Below are positions 53,601 through 60,657 of a stretch of DNA of 64,000 nt, piece by piece (position 1 is the stretch's first letter; every line of letters begins with the position of its first letter). Origin of the DNA: Paludibacteraceae bacterium (GTDB lineage: Bacteria; Bacteroidota; Bacteroidia; Bacteroidales; Paludibacteraceae); NCBI GenBank assembly GCA_017558065.1, contig JAFYWK010000056.1, forward strand, positions 1-64,000, in the 5' to 3' direction. The notes under the pieces are model-generated. The model ran no database searches, was not told where the DNA came from, and saw nothing but the letters and a program-made list of their open reading frames with translations. The translations under genes were made by a program, and so were the position numbers.

Positions 53601-54835
53601 GCTTCATCGACCACATCACTCTCCGCTGGGAAGCTGCCTATGCCAACTCCTTCGCTCTCCTAATCACAGATACTATACCTCTCGCCTTTACACCCTACAC
53701 CCTACACTCTACACCTTTCACCTCCTCAGGCGGCACTCAAACCATCACTCTCTCCCAAACGGGACGCTACATCACATTGGTGGGACTCACCCGCGCTACG
53801 CAGTACGGTACATCGCTCTACGAACTGGAAGCATACGGTATGCCTATCGCAGGGGATAACGACGCTCTCTTTGGTCTCGCCATTTATGCTGACCGAGATG
53901 CACTCACACAGAACGAAGAACTGCTCTTCGAAGTAAAAGGCTACAACCGCTTAGGCGAGGAAGTCAGTTGCCAACCTACGCTTACTGCCGAAGGAGCAAT
54001 CCTCAAGGGCAATCGTCTCCAACCGACCACCACAGGCACTATTCGCCTCACGGCCACTATCGGCAGTATCACTGCCTCACGCACATTCATCGTCATGGAG
54101 TCAGAGCAAATCACCGCCACCACCGTATCGCCTAAGTATATCACCCTACCATTAGGCGACACCCAACGCTTCACCGTGTCTGCTATCAATCAGTTTGGTA
54201 TCACCGAAATCGAATCATCCGAATACTACGAAGCTACTGCCTTGGGCGATCATCAATTTATCGTCTCCTTAGGAGGCTTTACCGACACGGCCTATATCCA
54301 TGTAGTGGACTTTGCCGACCTCAACCTGGCACTGGGTAAACCCACTACCTGCTCGGGTAGCGAGAACGGCGGTACTAGCAGCGACAAGGCCACCGACGGA
54401 CTATTAGACACCCGCTGGTCATCCCGCTTCCAAGATGGCGAATGGCTGGTCATTGACCTACAAAACACCTATGCTGTCAATCGTGTCAAACTCTATTGGG
54501 AAGCCGCCTACGCTACACACTTTGATATTCAACTCTCCAACGATGGCGTCCAATATACTACGGCTTATACCGCCACCAATGCCAAAGGTGGCACACAGGA
54601 TATTCTTCTGCCCGCAGGCGCTACCGAAGCACGCTATGTGCGTATCCTATGCCATAAGCGCAATACAGGTTATGGATCGTCGCTCTACGAAGTAGAAGTA
54701 TATGGCGTTCGCCCACCCGTCACCAATCTGCAAGACCCTACCATCAGTACCGAGGTTATAAAAAGAATGGAGAACAACCGTCTGGTTATTCTCCATCATG
54801 GAATCAAGTATAATGTGTTGGGGTATCGGTTATAG
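50663..54835 (+). CDS. Secreted GH81 endo-beta-1,3-glucanase with two F5/8C domains
   Basis: The 1,390-residue protein has a signal peptide (residues 1 to about 24) built largely from word repeats (HLLALSPHHLLAQ). The GH81 catalytic region spans about residues 30-740: RPLPSNDWWTYALVNP, TYWGGKGLTQMAHY, DHHFHYGYFVYASAL, GNGQESSSESMQGWGGVWML with the catalytic glutamates, and YCCNLTMQGVGWWTWFSGD. Ig-like regions alternate with two F5/8C domains (NIALGKPVTASSHENA near 933 and NLALGKPTTCSGSENG near 1218). The tail is KRMENNRLVILHHGIKYN. Four inserted-looking repeat stretches are noted separately. GH81 cuts long internal beta-1,3-glucan chains, so this is probably the lead endo-enzyme of the PUL. 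The stop is 8 bp from the convergent maf stop. Confidence 0.92.
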   Translation: MRKSLFLILAFHLLALSPHHLLAQSPIAIGSGSYASFPPLEESRSSLHGGCQAYQMEHRPIYIVDSLQGRPLPSNDWWTYALVNPWTGKLWAYPALVWADATGISIAKPSYWEPTGCEMKWNDPLTITTLAFSPDILIASSPHRPFSPQSALISHWSDYMIAFVLQDGSAEVRVTLMQGSPLVWLEFTNAEPTITNPDPNALTVFQHTAGNTTTLAVAVLTDNLTTEDLQPYAFRIPRNTQITYDYLSNQSLLRTQFHISYQDIVPTNANGIWQGFLPHHYYNTHTDIAFAPATYATPRGEMRLAQGNDFTIDYPVHGMLPFFPVPYDSLQGYDPALMRTLCAEYALAGSFGADTYWGGKGLTQMAHYMTTAYQLGDTATFELAKSRLRATLIDWYTYTVGEDQYYFAYYDRWGALVGFDPSYDSDTFNDHHFHYGYFVYASALLCMFDDDFRQQYGPMAHLVALDYANPYKSEPLTSNLSPFASYFPSFRTFNPYLGHSFAGGMGNEGNGNGQESSSESMQGWGGVWMLGAALGDEDLMEAGIYGYTLEARGTAEYWFDRGRRNIDYSKYLHPYCCNLTMQGVGWWTWFSGDPVWMHSIQWLPISPILQNYLTEDRAFARWDYTQMYDSKEVGNYEAPTGGLGDESGLGNVCLSYLALFDPDSAAHVWTRMRQMGKALAKNPDTGGITYLLAHSLRAYGHQDHSIQANYPLAAAYTDSLTGKTTYAVYNATNEELTVTFSSSTGAANLPSSAQRSSIFKRSDLPSSAQRSISFTAPAHRITLFTDSPTLTEIRLEGPSVVLPNSTNEYLLRFLDQYGATFRADSIIHYTAPATAQLTEIRATYQSLATALSIRVGALPYMATATIQPAIDYLALGNTVDFTIAATDQYGEAYPVDWTYHFAPATPGQYIIAYEGERTILDTVVVLPPYPNIALGKPVTASSHENAGTLPKGINDGDLSTRWGSAHKDNEYITIDLLQPSFIDHITLRWEAAYANSFALLITDTIPLAFTPYTLHSTPFTSSGGTQTITLSQTGRYITLVGLTRATQYGTSLYELEAYGMPIAGDNDALFGLAIYADRDALTQNEELLFEVKGYNRLGEEVSCQPTLTAEGAILKGNRLQPTTTGTIRLTATIGSITASRTFIVMESEQITATTVSPKYITLPLGDTQRFTVSAINQFGITEIESSEYYEATALGDHQFIVSLGGFTDTAYIHVVDFADLNLALGKPTTCSGSENGGTSSDKATDGLLDTRWSSRFQDGEWLVIDLQNTYAVNRVKLYWEAAYATHFDIQLSNDGVQYTTAYTATNAKGGTQDILLPAGATEARYVRILCHKRNTGYGSSLYEVEVYGVRPPVTNLQDPTISTEVIKRMENNRLVILHHGIKYNVLGYRL
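50690..50745 (+). repeat. Word array forming the GH81 signal peptide
   Basis: CCTTTCACCTCCTCGCC, TTATCGCCTCATCACC and TCCTCGCCCAATCGCCC words supply codons of the hydrophobic core and the following residues. Confidence 0.75.
51055..51105 (+). repeat. Word array inside GH81
   Basis: TCGCCTGATATCC, TTATCGCCTCATCGCCTCA and TCGCCCCTTCTCACCTC encode SPDILIASSPHRPFSP, matching the pdxB peptide ASSPHR. Confidence 0.75.
52083..52118 (+). repeat. Word array inside GH81 (SNLSPFAS)
   Basis: CCTTTAACCTCTAACC followed by TATCGCCTTTCGCCTCA is in frame and encodes PLTSNLSPFASY. Confidence 0.75.
52908..52977 (+). repeat. Three tandem ~24-bp repeats in the GH81 linker
   Basis: TCTTCCATCTTCAGCGCAGC and two close copies (the second one base longer) lie between the catalytic region and the first Ig-like domain. 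They encode LPSSAQRS, IFKRSD, LPSSAQRS. Confidence 0.85.
53688..53725 (+). repeat. Word array inside the first F5/8C domain of GH81
   Basis: CGCCTTTACACCCTACACC followed by CTACACTCTACACCTTTCAC encodes AFTPYTLHSTPFTSS. In the second F5/8C domain of the same protein the corresponding loop is DGVQYTTAYTATNAKGG. Confidence 0.8.
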
Positions 54836-54857
54836 GGTATGGGCTATCGGTTATGGG
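54818..54857. repeat. Words spanning the convergent GH81 and maf stops
   Basis: GGGTATCGGTTATAGGGTAT and GGGCTATCGGTTATGGG repeat across the 8-bp gap and both gene ends, including the GH81 stop codon. Confidence 0.6.
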
Positions 54858-55449
54858 ATTTTAGCCACTCATATACTCTGCCAATAGGGAAACCCATGAC
54901 ATTGAAATACGAGCCCTCCATGCGTGTAACACCTACATAGCCAATCCACTCTTGTACGCCATATGCCCCTGCTTTGTCAAGGGGCATATATTTCTCTACA
55001 TAATAGTCTATCTCCTCTGCCGTAAGCGTGCGGAAGGTGACATCAGTACAGTCCACGAATGAGTCGTGTAGCGTGGTGTAGTGTGGGGTAGAAGCGGTTA
55101 GTGGTGTCGTGTGGTCTAACCAAGTGAAGCATACTGCCGTATATACCTGATGAGTCTGACCGCTCAATTGTATAAGCATCTGCTTGGCCTCCTCTTTGGA
55201 TTGGGGCTTACCGAGCATCTGTCCGTTGAGCCATACTATCGTATCCGAAGTGATGAGCAAGTCCTCCACTTGCAACTGCTCCGCGTATGCGCGCGCCTTG
55301 GCGCGCGATATATACAGAGGTATATCGCCTGCTTGCAAGTGAGCAGGATACGACTCATCTGCATCAATCGTGATACAGCTAAAAGGAATATCTAAACCCG
55401 CCATCAATTCGCGACGGCGAGGACTTTGACTACCGAGGATGAGGTTCAT
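54844..55449 (-). CDS. maf: Maf-like nucleoside triphosphate pyrophosphatase
   Basis: The enzyme removes modified nucleoside triphosphates; it was historically linked to septum inhibition. Motifs are LILGSQSPRRRELMAGL, ITSDTIVWLNGQMLGKPQSK, LSGQTHQVYTAVC and KAGAYGVQEWIGYVGVTRME. The 201-residue length is normal, apart from a loop of about 20 residues around TPLTASTPHYTTLHD. Its DNA (about 55062-55115) reads, on the coding strand, as word repeats of the CTACACCACGCTACAC type. It is the last gene of the pta-ackA-GH13-ubiA-maf run. Confidence 0.92.
   Translation of the reverse strand: MNLILGSQSPRRRELMAGLDIPFSCITIDADESYPAHLQAGDIPLYISRAKARAYAEQLQVEDLLITSDTIVWLNGQMLGKPQSKEEAKQMLIQLSGQTHQVYTAVCFTWLDHTTPLTASTPHYTTLHDSFVDCTDVTFRTLTAEEIDYYVEKYMPLDKAGAYGVQEWIGYVGVTRMEGSYFNVMGFPIGRVYEWLKSHNR
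55062..55115 (-). repeat. Word array inside maf
   Basis: On the coding strand, ACCACTAACCGCTTCTACC, CCACACTACACC and ACGCTACACGACTC words encode the loop TPLTASTPHYTTLHD. Confidence 0.7.
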
Positions 55450-55458
55450 GTTGTGTTT

Positions 55459-55550
55459 AGTGTAGGGTGTTTAGTGTAAAGTGTAAAGGCAGGACGGCGT
55501 AGCCGTATATTCCGTGCCTTTAAACTATAAACTTTACACTTTCAACTATA
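55459..55550 (-). repeat. 92-bp hairpin/word element, copy 1
   Basis: It matches 56526-56617 with one mismatch. An outer stem (AGTGTAAAGT with ACTTTACACT), a middle stem (AAAGGCA with TGCCTTT) and an inner stem (ACGGC-GTA-GCCGT) are nested. The prenyltransferase stop codon lies within it. Confidence 0.92.
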
Positions 55551-56520
55551 TAATATTTTGTTGAATAACAAAGCTATACATGATGCCCATAAACATGGCA
55601 AACTTGATGATGAGTTGCGTGCGGCGGTATTCCAGAGGCGTCTTGGCTGCCCAAAGCAGTGCTACAGCACACAAGATAGGCACCGTCAGCCCGAAGAGGG
55701 CATAGCGCGTAGAGAAACTCTTCCAATCGCTTGGGAAGGGCAATACCGCCCAAACCAGATAAGCGATAAGCGCCATGGTGATGATTAGAAGAACAGAAAC
55801 AACTGCCTTAGTGCCCCTCTCTCCCCACACGATAGCAGCTGTGCGGCACTCCATCTCTCTATCGCCCGTAATATCCTCAATATCCTTGACCATCTCACGG
55901 GCAAGTGTGATAAGAAATGCAAAGAGTGAGAAACCGCTAATCCATACGTACAACTGCCCCACAATAGGTGTGTATTGCAGCGCTTCGCCATATAGGTGAC
56001 GCAGGTAATCGGCATTAGCTATTGCTACCAATAGCGGAACGAGCGCCGACACAAAAGAGACCACAATATTGCCCACCAGCAACTGGCGTTTATAACTTGC
56101 AGAATAAAACCATAGCAGTCCTGGAATGACAATGTATATCATCGCCAATGTCCAACTCTTTGCCCACCAAGCAACAACCAACCCTGCGGCTATGCCCACA
56201 GCAGTCAACACTTGGAATATGCGCATGGCACCATCGCGTGAGATATGGCGAGTCACAACCATCTCATCTGGTCGATTGATGCGATCAATCTTCACATCAA
56301 AATAGTCGTTGATTACATATCCGCCTGCAGCGATAAGCACAGTACTCAGTATTAGCAATGTGAGCACCCACCAAGGCATCTGTTCGCTGAACTGAGCCAA
56401 TCGTAGCAACGGAGTAGCTACCCATTTCTCCATAACGAATAATAGGATAGCCAAGAAAGCCAAATTACCCACGCGCAATAGCCGCAAGTAAGGTTTGATA
56501 ATTTCTGCCAGTCGTTTCAT
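55546..56520 (-). CDS. UbiA-family prenyltransferase
   Basis: This integral membrane enzyme transfers a prenyl chain to an acceptor. The 324-residue protein has about nine hydrophobic helices. The two Asp-rich motifs are NDYFDVKIDRINRPDE and DIEDITGDREMECRT, which bind prenyl diphosphate through Mg2+. The start VISFVSA-containing middle and the sequence style resemble Bacteroidota proteins annotated as geranylgeranylglycerol-phosphate geranylgeranyltransferase. The actual acceptor (menaquinone precursor, lipid or other) cannot be assigned. It is flanked exactly by the two 92-bp elements. Confidence 0.88.
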   Translation of the reverse strand: MKRLAEIIKPYLRLLRVGNLAFLAILLFVMEKWVATPLLRLAQFSEQMPWWVLTLLILSTVLIAAGGYVINDYFDVKIDRINRPDEMVVTRHISRDGAMRIFQVLTAVGIAAGLVVAWWAKSWTLAMIYIVIPGLLWFYSASYKRQLLVGNIVVSFVSALVPLLVAIANADYLRHLYGEALQYTPIVGQLYVWISGFSLFAFLITLAREMVKDIEDITGDREMECRTAAIVWGERGTKAVVSVLLIITMALIAYLVWAVLPFPSDWKSFSTRYALFGLTVPILCAVALLWAAKTPLEYRRTQLIIKFAMFMGIMYSFVIQQNII

Positions 56521-56525
56521 ATATG

Positions 56526-56617
56526 AGTGTAGGGTGTTTAGTGTAAAGTGTAAAGGCAGGACGGCGTAGCCGTATATTCCGTGCCTTTAAACTATAAACT
56601 TTACACTTTAAACTATA
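56526..56617 (-). repeat. 92-bp hairpin/word element, copy 2
   Basis: This is a direct copy of 55459-55550, 1,067 bp away, with a single mismatch. It fills the gap between the GH13 stop and the prenyltransferase start. Confidence 0.92.
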
Positions 56618-56618
56618 A

Positions 56619-58253
56619 TTAGCCTCTAATCTTCAGCACCACTCCCTTCCATGCTGGCAACGTGAGGCATATAGGTGTATGCGGAGAGAGTGGGAAGGTA
56701 TATACTGTGTCGGTGAGCAAATCCACTGCTTCTACCAGGGAGTATTCGGGTTGTTGCAAATGCTCGAATGCCTCCTGCGGAATGCGCACTTGTATATCCG
56801 TTTGGTGGTCGTCAAAATTAAGCACTACCAGTAGGGTATGCTGTTTGTATTTGCGGATATAAGCATAGTGCTCGTGCTTGTTAAATCCCTCGCCTTGTGC
56901 GTACACCAGGTCATACATCTCGCCCTGCGTGATGGCTTTCTCTGTGCGTGATAGGCGTAGCAACTGGCGGTAGAAGGAGCGCAGCGTTTGTTGCTCTTCA
57001 CTCAGTCCTGCACCGTCAAACTTACCATGGTTAGTCCATGCTTGCAGCGATTTGATGCCCCAATAGTCAAAGATAGTAGTCTTGCCGTCTATGCCAGAGA
57101 AGCCCTCAGCATCCATACCCTTCTCACCCAGCTCTTGTCCTGCATAGACCATCACAGGGTTGGTGCCCAGTGTGGCTGCCACAATCATAGCTGGCTCAGC
57201 ACACATACCTCGTCCACAGAAGAATCCACTGGCGATACGCTGCTCGTCATGATTCTCCAAGAAATAGAGCATATGCTCGCGTATGTCGTCCACGGCTTGC
57301 CATTGCTGAGTGATACCCTCCGCAGGCCAGTTCTTGCTGGTCACGCCGCGCAGGTAGTCGTACATGCCCACCTTATCGTATAGGTAGTCAAAGCCAGCAG
57401 CCAGATAGTCGCGATAGAGCGATGGATTATACACCTCAGCGATAAAGAGCAGTTCGGGATATTGCTCTTTGACTTGTGCGATAGCCCATGTCCAAAAGGC
57501 CTGTGGCACCATCTCTGCCATATCGCAGCGGAAACCATCAATGCCTTTACCTGCCCAGAAAAGCAAGATATGTAGCATCTTATGCCATGTGTCAGGGATA
57601 GGGTCAAACTGCTGTTCGCCACCATTGAGGTAGAAGACACCATAGTTGAGTTTGACTGTCTCATACCAATCGTCTTTGGATGGATGGGCTGTAAAGCAGT
57701 CATTGCCTGTCGCACGGGCAGGATTCTCTTGATAGCCCTCTACATCAAAATGCGGTGCAAATGGCTCGCCCATATAATAGAAATTGTTGAGCGGTGAGAA
57801 TGCCCAATTAGGATTATCGTTAGCACCCAAGTCCACAACTCCCTTGGGCTTGCAACTGGAGTGATACTCGCGTGCCACATGGTTAGGCACAAAGTCAATA
57901 ATCACTTTCAGATTTGCATGGTGACTACGTTCTACCAATTGGGTGAACTCTTGCATACGACGACGTTTGTCTTCGCATAGGTCGGGGTTAATGTCGTAGT
58001 AATCGGTGATGGCATATGGGCTGCCAGCCTTGCCTTTGACAATAGCAGGGGTGTTGTATTGCGCAGTGGCATGGCGAATAACGCCTGTGTACCACACATG
58101 CGTTGCGCCCAAGTCGCGGATAGCGCGCAGGGCTTTGGGCGTAATGGCGTTCAGCGTACCTGAGCCATTCTCTTGGAGCGTACCATTATGACGGCGTGTC
58201 TCGTTGTAGTTGGTGAAGGTACGCGGTAATAATTGATAAATAATTGGTTTCAA
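56619..58253 (-). CDS. Cytoplasmic GH13 alpha-amylase-family enzyme
   Basis: The 544-residue protein has no signal peptide and starts MKPIIYQLLPRTF. The TIM-barrel conserved regions are VIIDFVPNHVAREYHS, GFRCDMAEMVP (nucleophile Asp), LLFIAEVYNPS (acid/base Glu) and FLENHDEQRIASGFF. A C-terminal beta domain follows (HTLLVVLNFDDHQTDIQVRI). Substrate specificity within GH13 cannot be assigned; intracellular maltodextrin or glycogen breakdown is plausible. It lies between ackA and the prenyltransferase gene. Confidence 0.92.
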   Translation of the reverse strand: MKPIIYQLLPRTFTNYNETRRHNGTLQENGSGTLNAITPKALRAIRDLGATHVWYTGVIRHATAQYNTPAIVKGKAGSPYAITDYYDINPDLCEDKRRRMQEFTQLVERSHHANLKVIIDFVPNHVAREYHSSCKPKGVVDLGANDNPNWAFSPLNNFYYMGEPFAPHFDVEGYQENPARATGNDCFTAHPSKDDWYETVKLNYGVFYLNGGEQQFDPIPDTWHKMLHILLFWAGKGIDGFRCDMAEMVPQAFWTWAIAQVKEQYPELLFIAEVYNPSLYRDYLAAGFDYLYDKVGMYDYLRGVTSKNWPAEGITQQWQAVDDIREHMLYFLENHDEQRIASGFFCGRGMCAEPAMIVAATLGTNPVMVYAGQELGEKGMDAEGFSGIDGKTTIFDYWGIKSLQAWTNHGKFDGAGLSEEQQTLRSFYRQLLRLSRTEKAITQGEMYDLVYAQGEGFNKHEHYAYIRKYKQHTLLVVLNFDDHQTDIQVRIPQEAFEHLQQPEYSLVEAVDLLTDTVYTFPLSPHTPICLTLPAWKGVVLKIRG

Positions 58254-58271
58254 GGTTCAGTGCGTATTTGC

Positions 58272-58327
58272 ATGGGGAAGCCACTTGCGTGGCTTTCCCA
58301 TCTTAATTCATAATTCAAAATTCCTAA
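58272..58327 (-). repeat. Hairpin plus AATTC words between ackA and GH13
   Basis: ATGGGGAAGCCAC pairs with GTGGCTTTCCCAT (58272-58301), next to AATTCATAATTCAAAATTC-type words (58305-58322). This again is a hairpin next to short words. Confidence 0.7.
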
Positions 58328-59518
58328 TTAGCACAGCGTCATAGTGTCAGACGCAATCATCCATTCTTCGTCGGTTGGGATGACGCATACTGCCACTTTG
58401 CTGTCTGGCGTAGTGAGCAATGCTTCTTCACCACGAACGCCATTCTTGCTCTCATCAAAGTCTATGCCCAGATAGGTCAGACCCTTGGTTACTTCAGCGC
58501 GGATATAAGCATCGTTCTCGCCGATACCGCCTGTGAAGACGATAATATCTACACCATTGAGTGCAGCGGCATATGCACCAATATATTTCTTCACACGGTA
58601 AATGAACATGCGGCGAGCGAGGTCAGCGCGCTCGTTGCCCGCTTGAACGGCGTTCTCAATATCGCGTGCATCGCTGGATACACCACTCACGCCCATCAAA
58701 CCTGATTTCTTATTCACAAGGTTAGAGAACTCAGCGGTGTTGAGGTTCTCTTTGTCCATGATATAGGTGGCAGCACCCAGGTCCAGGTCTCCCGAGCGAG
58801 TACCCATCATCAAGCCCTCTACAGGAGTCAGACCCATAGAGGTGTCCATAGACTTACCATCACAGATTGCGGTACAACTACCGCCATTGCCAATGTGCGC
58901 AGTGATGATCTTTTTGCCCGCAGGATCTACACCCAAGTACTCGCACACACGTGCGGATACATAGCGGTGAGAGGTACCGTGGAAACCGTAGCGGCGGATA
59001 GCATACTTCTCATACAACTCGTATGGAAGAGCATACATATATGCCTCATCAGGCATGGTTTGGTGAAAAGCGGTGTCGAAGACAGCCACTTGTGGCACGC
59101 TTGGCAAAGTCTGCTCGATGGCCTCAATACCCTTGAGGTTAGCAGGGTTGTGCAGCGGAGCGAGCTCAATGCATTTGACAATCATCTCTTTCACCTCAGG
59201 GGTAATGATTACAGATTGGTTGAATTTCTCACCACCATGTACTACGCGGTGACCTACAGCATTGATTTCCTCCAACGATTTCAGGCAACCAATCTTCTCG
59301 TCAATCAAGCTATTAAGAATAAGTTGAATACCCACAGTGTGTTCTGGCATCGCTTGCTCAATCTTCACTTTCTCGCCGTTAGGCAATTTCACTTGCAAGA
59401 ACGAGTCTGGCAAGCCGATTTTCTCTACTCCACCTTGTGCCAAAACGGCGCGGGTGTCCATATCAAAAAGTTTGTACTTGATACTGCTACTTCCGCAGTT
59501 AAGAACTAAAATCTTCAT
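58328..59518 (-). CDS. ackA: Acetate kinase
   Basis: The enzyme interconverts acetyl phosphate plus ADP and acetate plus ATP, the last energy-yielding step of acetate fermentation. The ATG at 59518 gives 396 residues beginning MKILVLNCGSSSIKYK, the usual AckA start; the frame extension to 59575 has no homology. Motifs are VGHRVVHGGE, RYGFHGTSHRYVS, ITAHIGNGGSC, MDTSMGLTPVEGLMMGTRSG and IVFTGGIGEN. It is 84 bp downstream of pta. Confidence 0.98.
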   Translation of the reverse strand: MKILVLNCGSSSIKYKLFDMDTRAVLAQGGVEKIGLPDSFLQVKLPNGEKVKIEQAMPEHTVGIQLILNSLIDEKIGCLKSLEEINAVGHRVVHGGEKFNQSVIITPEVKEMIVKCIELAPLHNPANLKGIEAIEQTLPSVPQVAVFDTAFHQTMPDEAYMYALPYELYEKYAIRRYGFHGTSHRYVSARVCEYLGVDPAGKKIITAHIGNGGSCTAICDGKSMDTSMGLTPVEGLMMGTRSGDLDLGAATYIMDKENLNTAEFSNLVNKKSGLMGVSGVSSDARDIENAVQAGNERADLARRMFIYRVKKYIGAYAAALNGVDIIVFTGGIGENDAYIRAEVTKGLTYLGIDFDESKNGVRGEEALLTTPDSKVAVCVIPTDEEWMIASDTMTLC

Positions 59519-59558
59519 ATCTATATATGTGTTTCTATGGTTAATATTCGTTGTTTTT

Positions 59559-59592
59559 CTACCCCCTCCCCTCAAGGGAGGTGTTGGGGTAG
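59559..59592 (-). other. Hairpin between pta and ackA
   Basis: CTACCCC (59559-59565) pairs with GGGGTAG (59586-59592), and CTCCC with GGGAG inside. It may tune the relative expression of the two genes. Confidence 0.6.
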
Positions 59593-59602
59593 GCTCGTTT
59601 TA

Positions 59603-60616
59603 TCATTTCATTCCAATGGCTTGGTTAGCGGTGATGATGACCATCTGCACAATGTCTTGTACCTTGCAGCCGCGGCTCAGGTCATTGACTGGTGCTGCTA
59701 TACCTTGCAGAATTGGACCTACTGCATCAGCACCCGAGAAACGCTCTACCAGTTTGTAACCGATATTACCCGCTTGCAAATCTGGGAAAACAAGCACATT
59801 GGCTTTGCCTGCTACAGCAGAACCTGGGGCTTTCTGTTTGCCTACGCTCTCCACGAGTGCAGCATCCAATTGCAACTCGCCATCGAGTGCTAGTTCGGGT
59901 GCCATCTCGTGCGCCAGGCGTGTTGCCTCCACCACTTTGTCCACGAGTTCGTGTTTTGCACTACCTTTGCTTGAGAAACTGAGCATCGCTACGCGTGGCT
60001 CAATGCCGCCCAATGCTTTGGCGGTCTCAGCAGTCGTTACCGCAATCTCTGCCAACTCTTGTGCATTAGGACATGGGTTCACGGCGCAGTCTGCAAACAC
60101 AAGGAAACCTCCTTCGCCCAAGTGGGTGGCAGGGGTGAACATAAGGAACGCACCTGATACGATATGCACACCAGGACGGGTCTTCAATATCTGGAAGGCA
60201 GGACGGATAGTGTCGGCAGTAGTGCCACGAGCACCTGCCAATTCGCCGTCGGCATCGCCATTCTTAATCATGAGGCAACCCAAATAGAGTGGGTCTTTCA
60301 CTTTCTCTGTAGCTTGCTCCAATGTCATGCCCTTAGCTTTGCGCAACTCGAAGAGCAGGTTAGCATATTCAGGCATCTTAGGATCGGTGAGCGGATCGAC
60401 AATAGTCAGATTCTCACCACGGAGTATATATTCATATCCTTTCTCCTCTGCCATCTCACGGATAACAGCAGGATCGCCGATAAGGATAAGGTTAGCCACT
60501 TTGTCTTTCAAAAGCAAATTAGCAGCCTCCAAAGTGCGAGGTTCATCGCCTTCGGGAAGCACGATGCGCTGCGGATTCTCTTGCGCACGTTTGAGCATTT
60601 GTTGTAGAATTTCCAT
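59603..60616 (-). CDS. pta: Phosphate acetyltransferase
   Basis: The enzyme makes acetyl phosphate from acetyl-CoA. The 337-residue protein is the short single-domain PTA_PTB form, beginning MEILQQMLKRAQENPQRIVL. Motifs are IVLPEGDEPRTLEAA, GCLMIKNGDADGELAGA, FADCAVNPCPNAQELAEIA, ANVLVFPDLQAGNIGYKLVE and GPILQGIAAPVNDLSRG. It is paired with ackA behind a good promoter. Confidence 0.98.
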   Translation of the reverse strand: MEILQQMLKRAQENPQRIVLPEGDEPRTLEAANLLLKDKVANLILIGDPAVIREMAEEKGYEYILRGENLTIVDPLTDPKMPEYANLLFELRKAKGMTLEQATEKVKDPLYLGCLMIKNGDADGELAGARGTTADTIRPAFQILKTRPGVHIVSGAFLMFTPATHLGEGGFLVFADCAVNPCPNAQELAEIAVTTAETAKALGGIEPRVAMLSFSSKGSAKHELVDKVVEATRLAHEMAPELALDGELQLDAALVESVGKQKAPGSAVAGKANVLVFPDLQAGNIGYKLVERFSGADAVGPILQGIAAPVNDLSRGCKVQDIVQMVIITANQAIGMK

Positions 60617-60657
60617 ATGTTTGTTCTATTTATTTACTTCACTTATCAAATAGCGTG

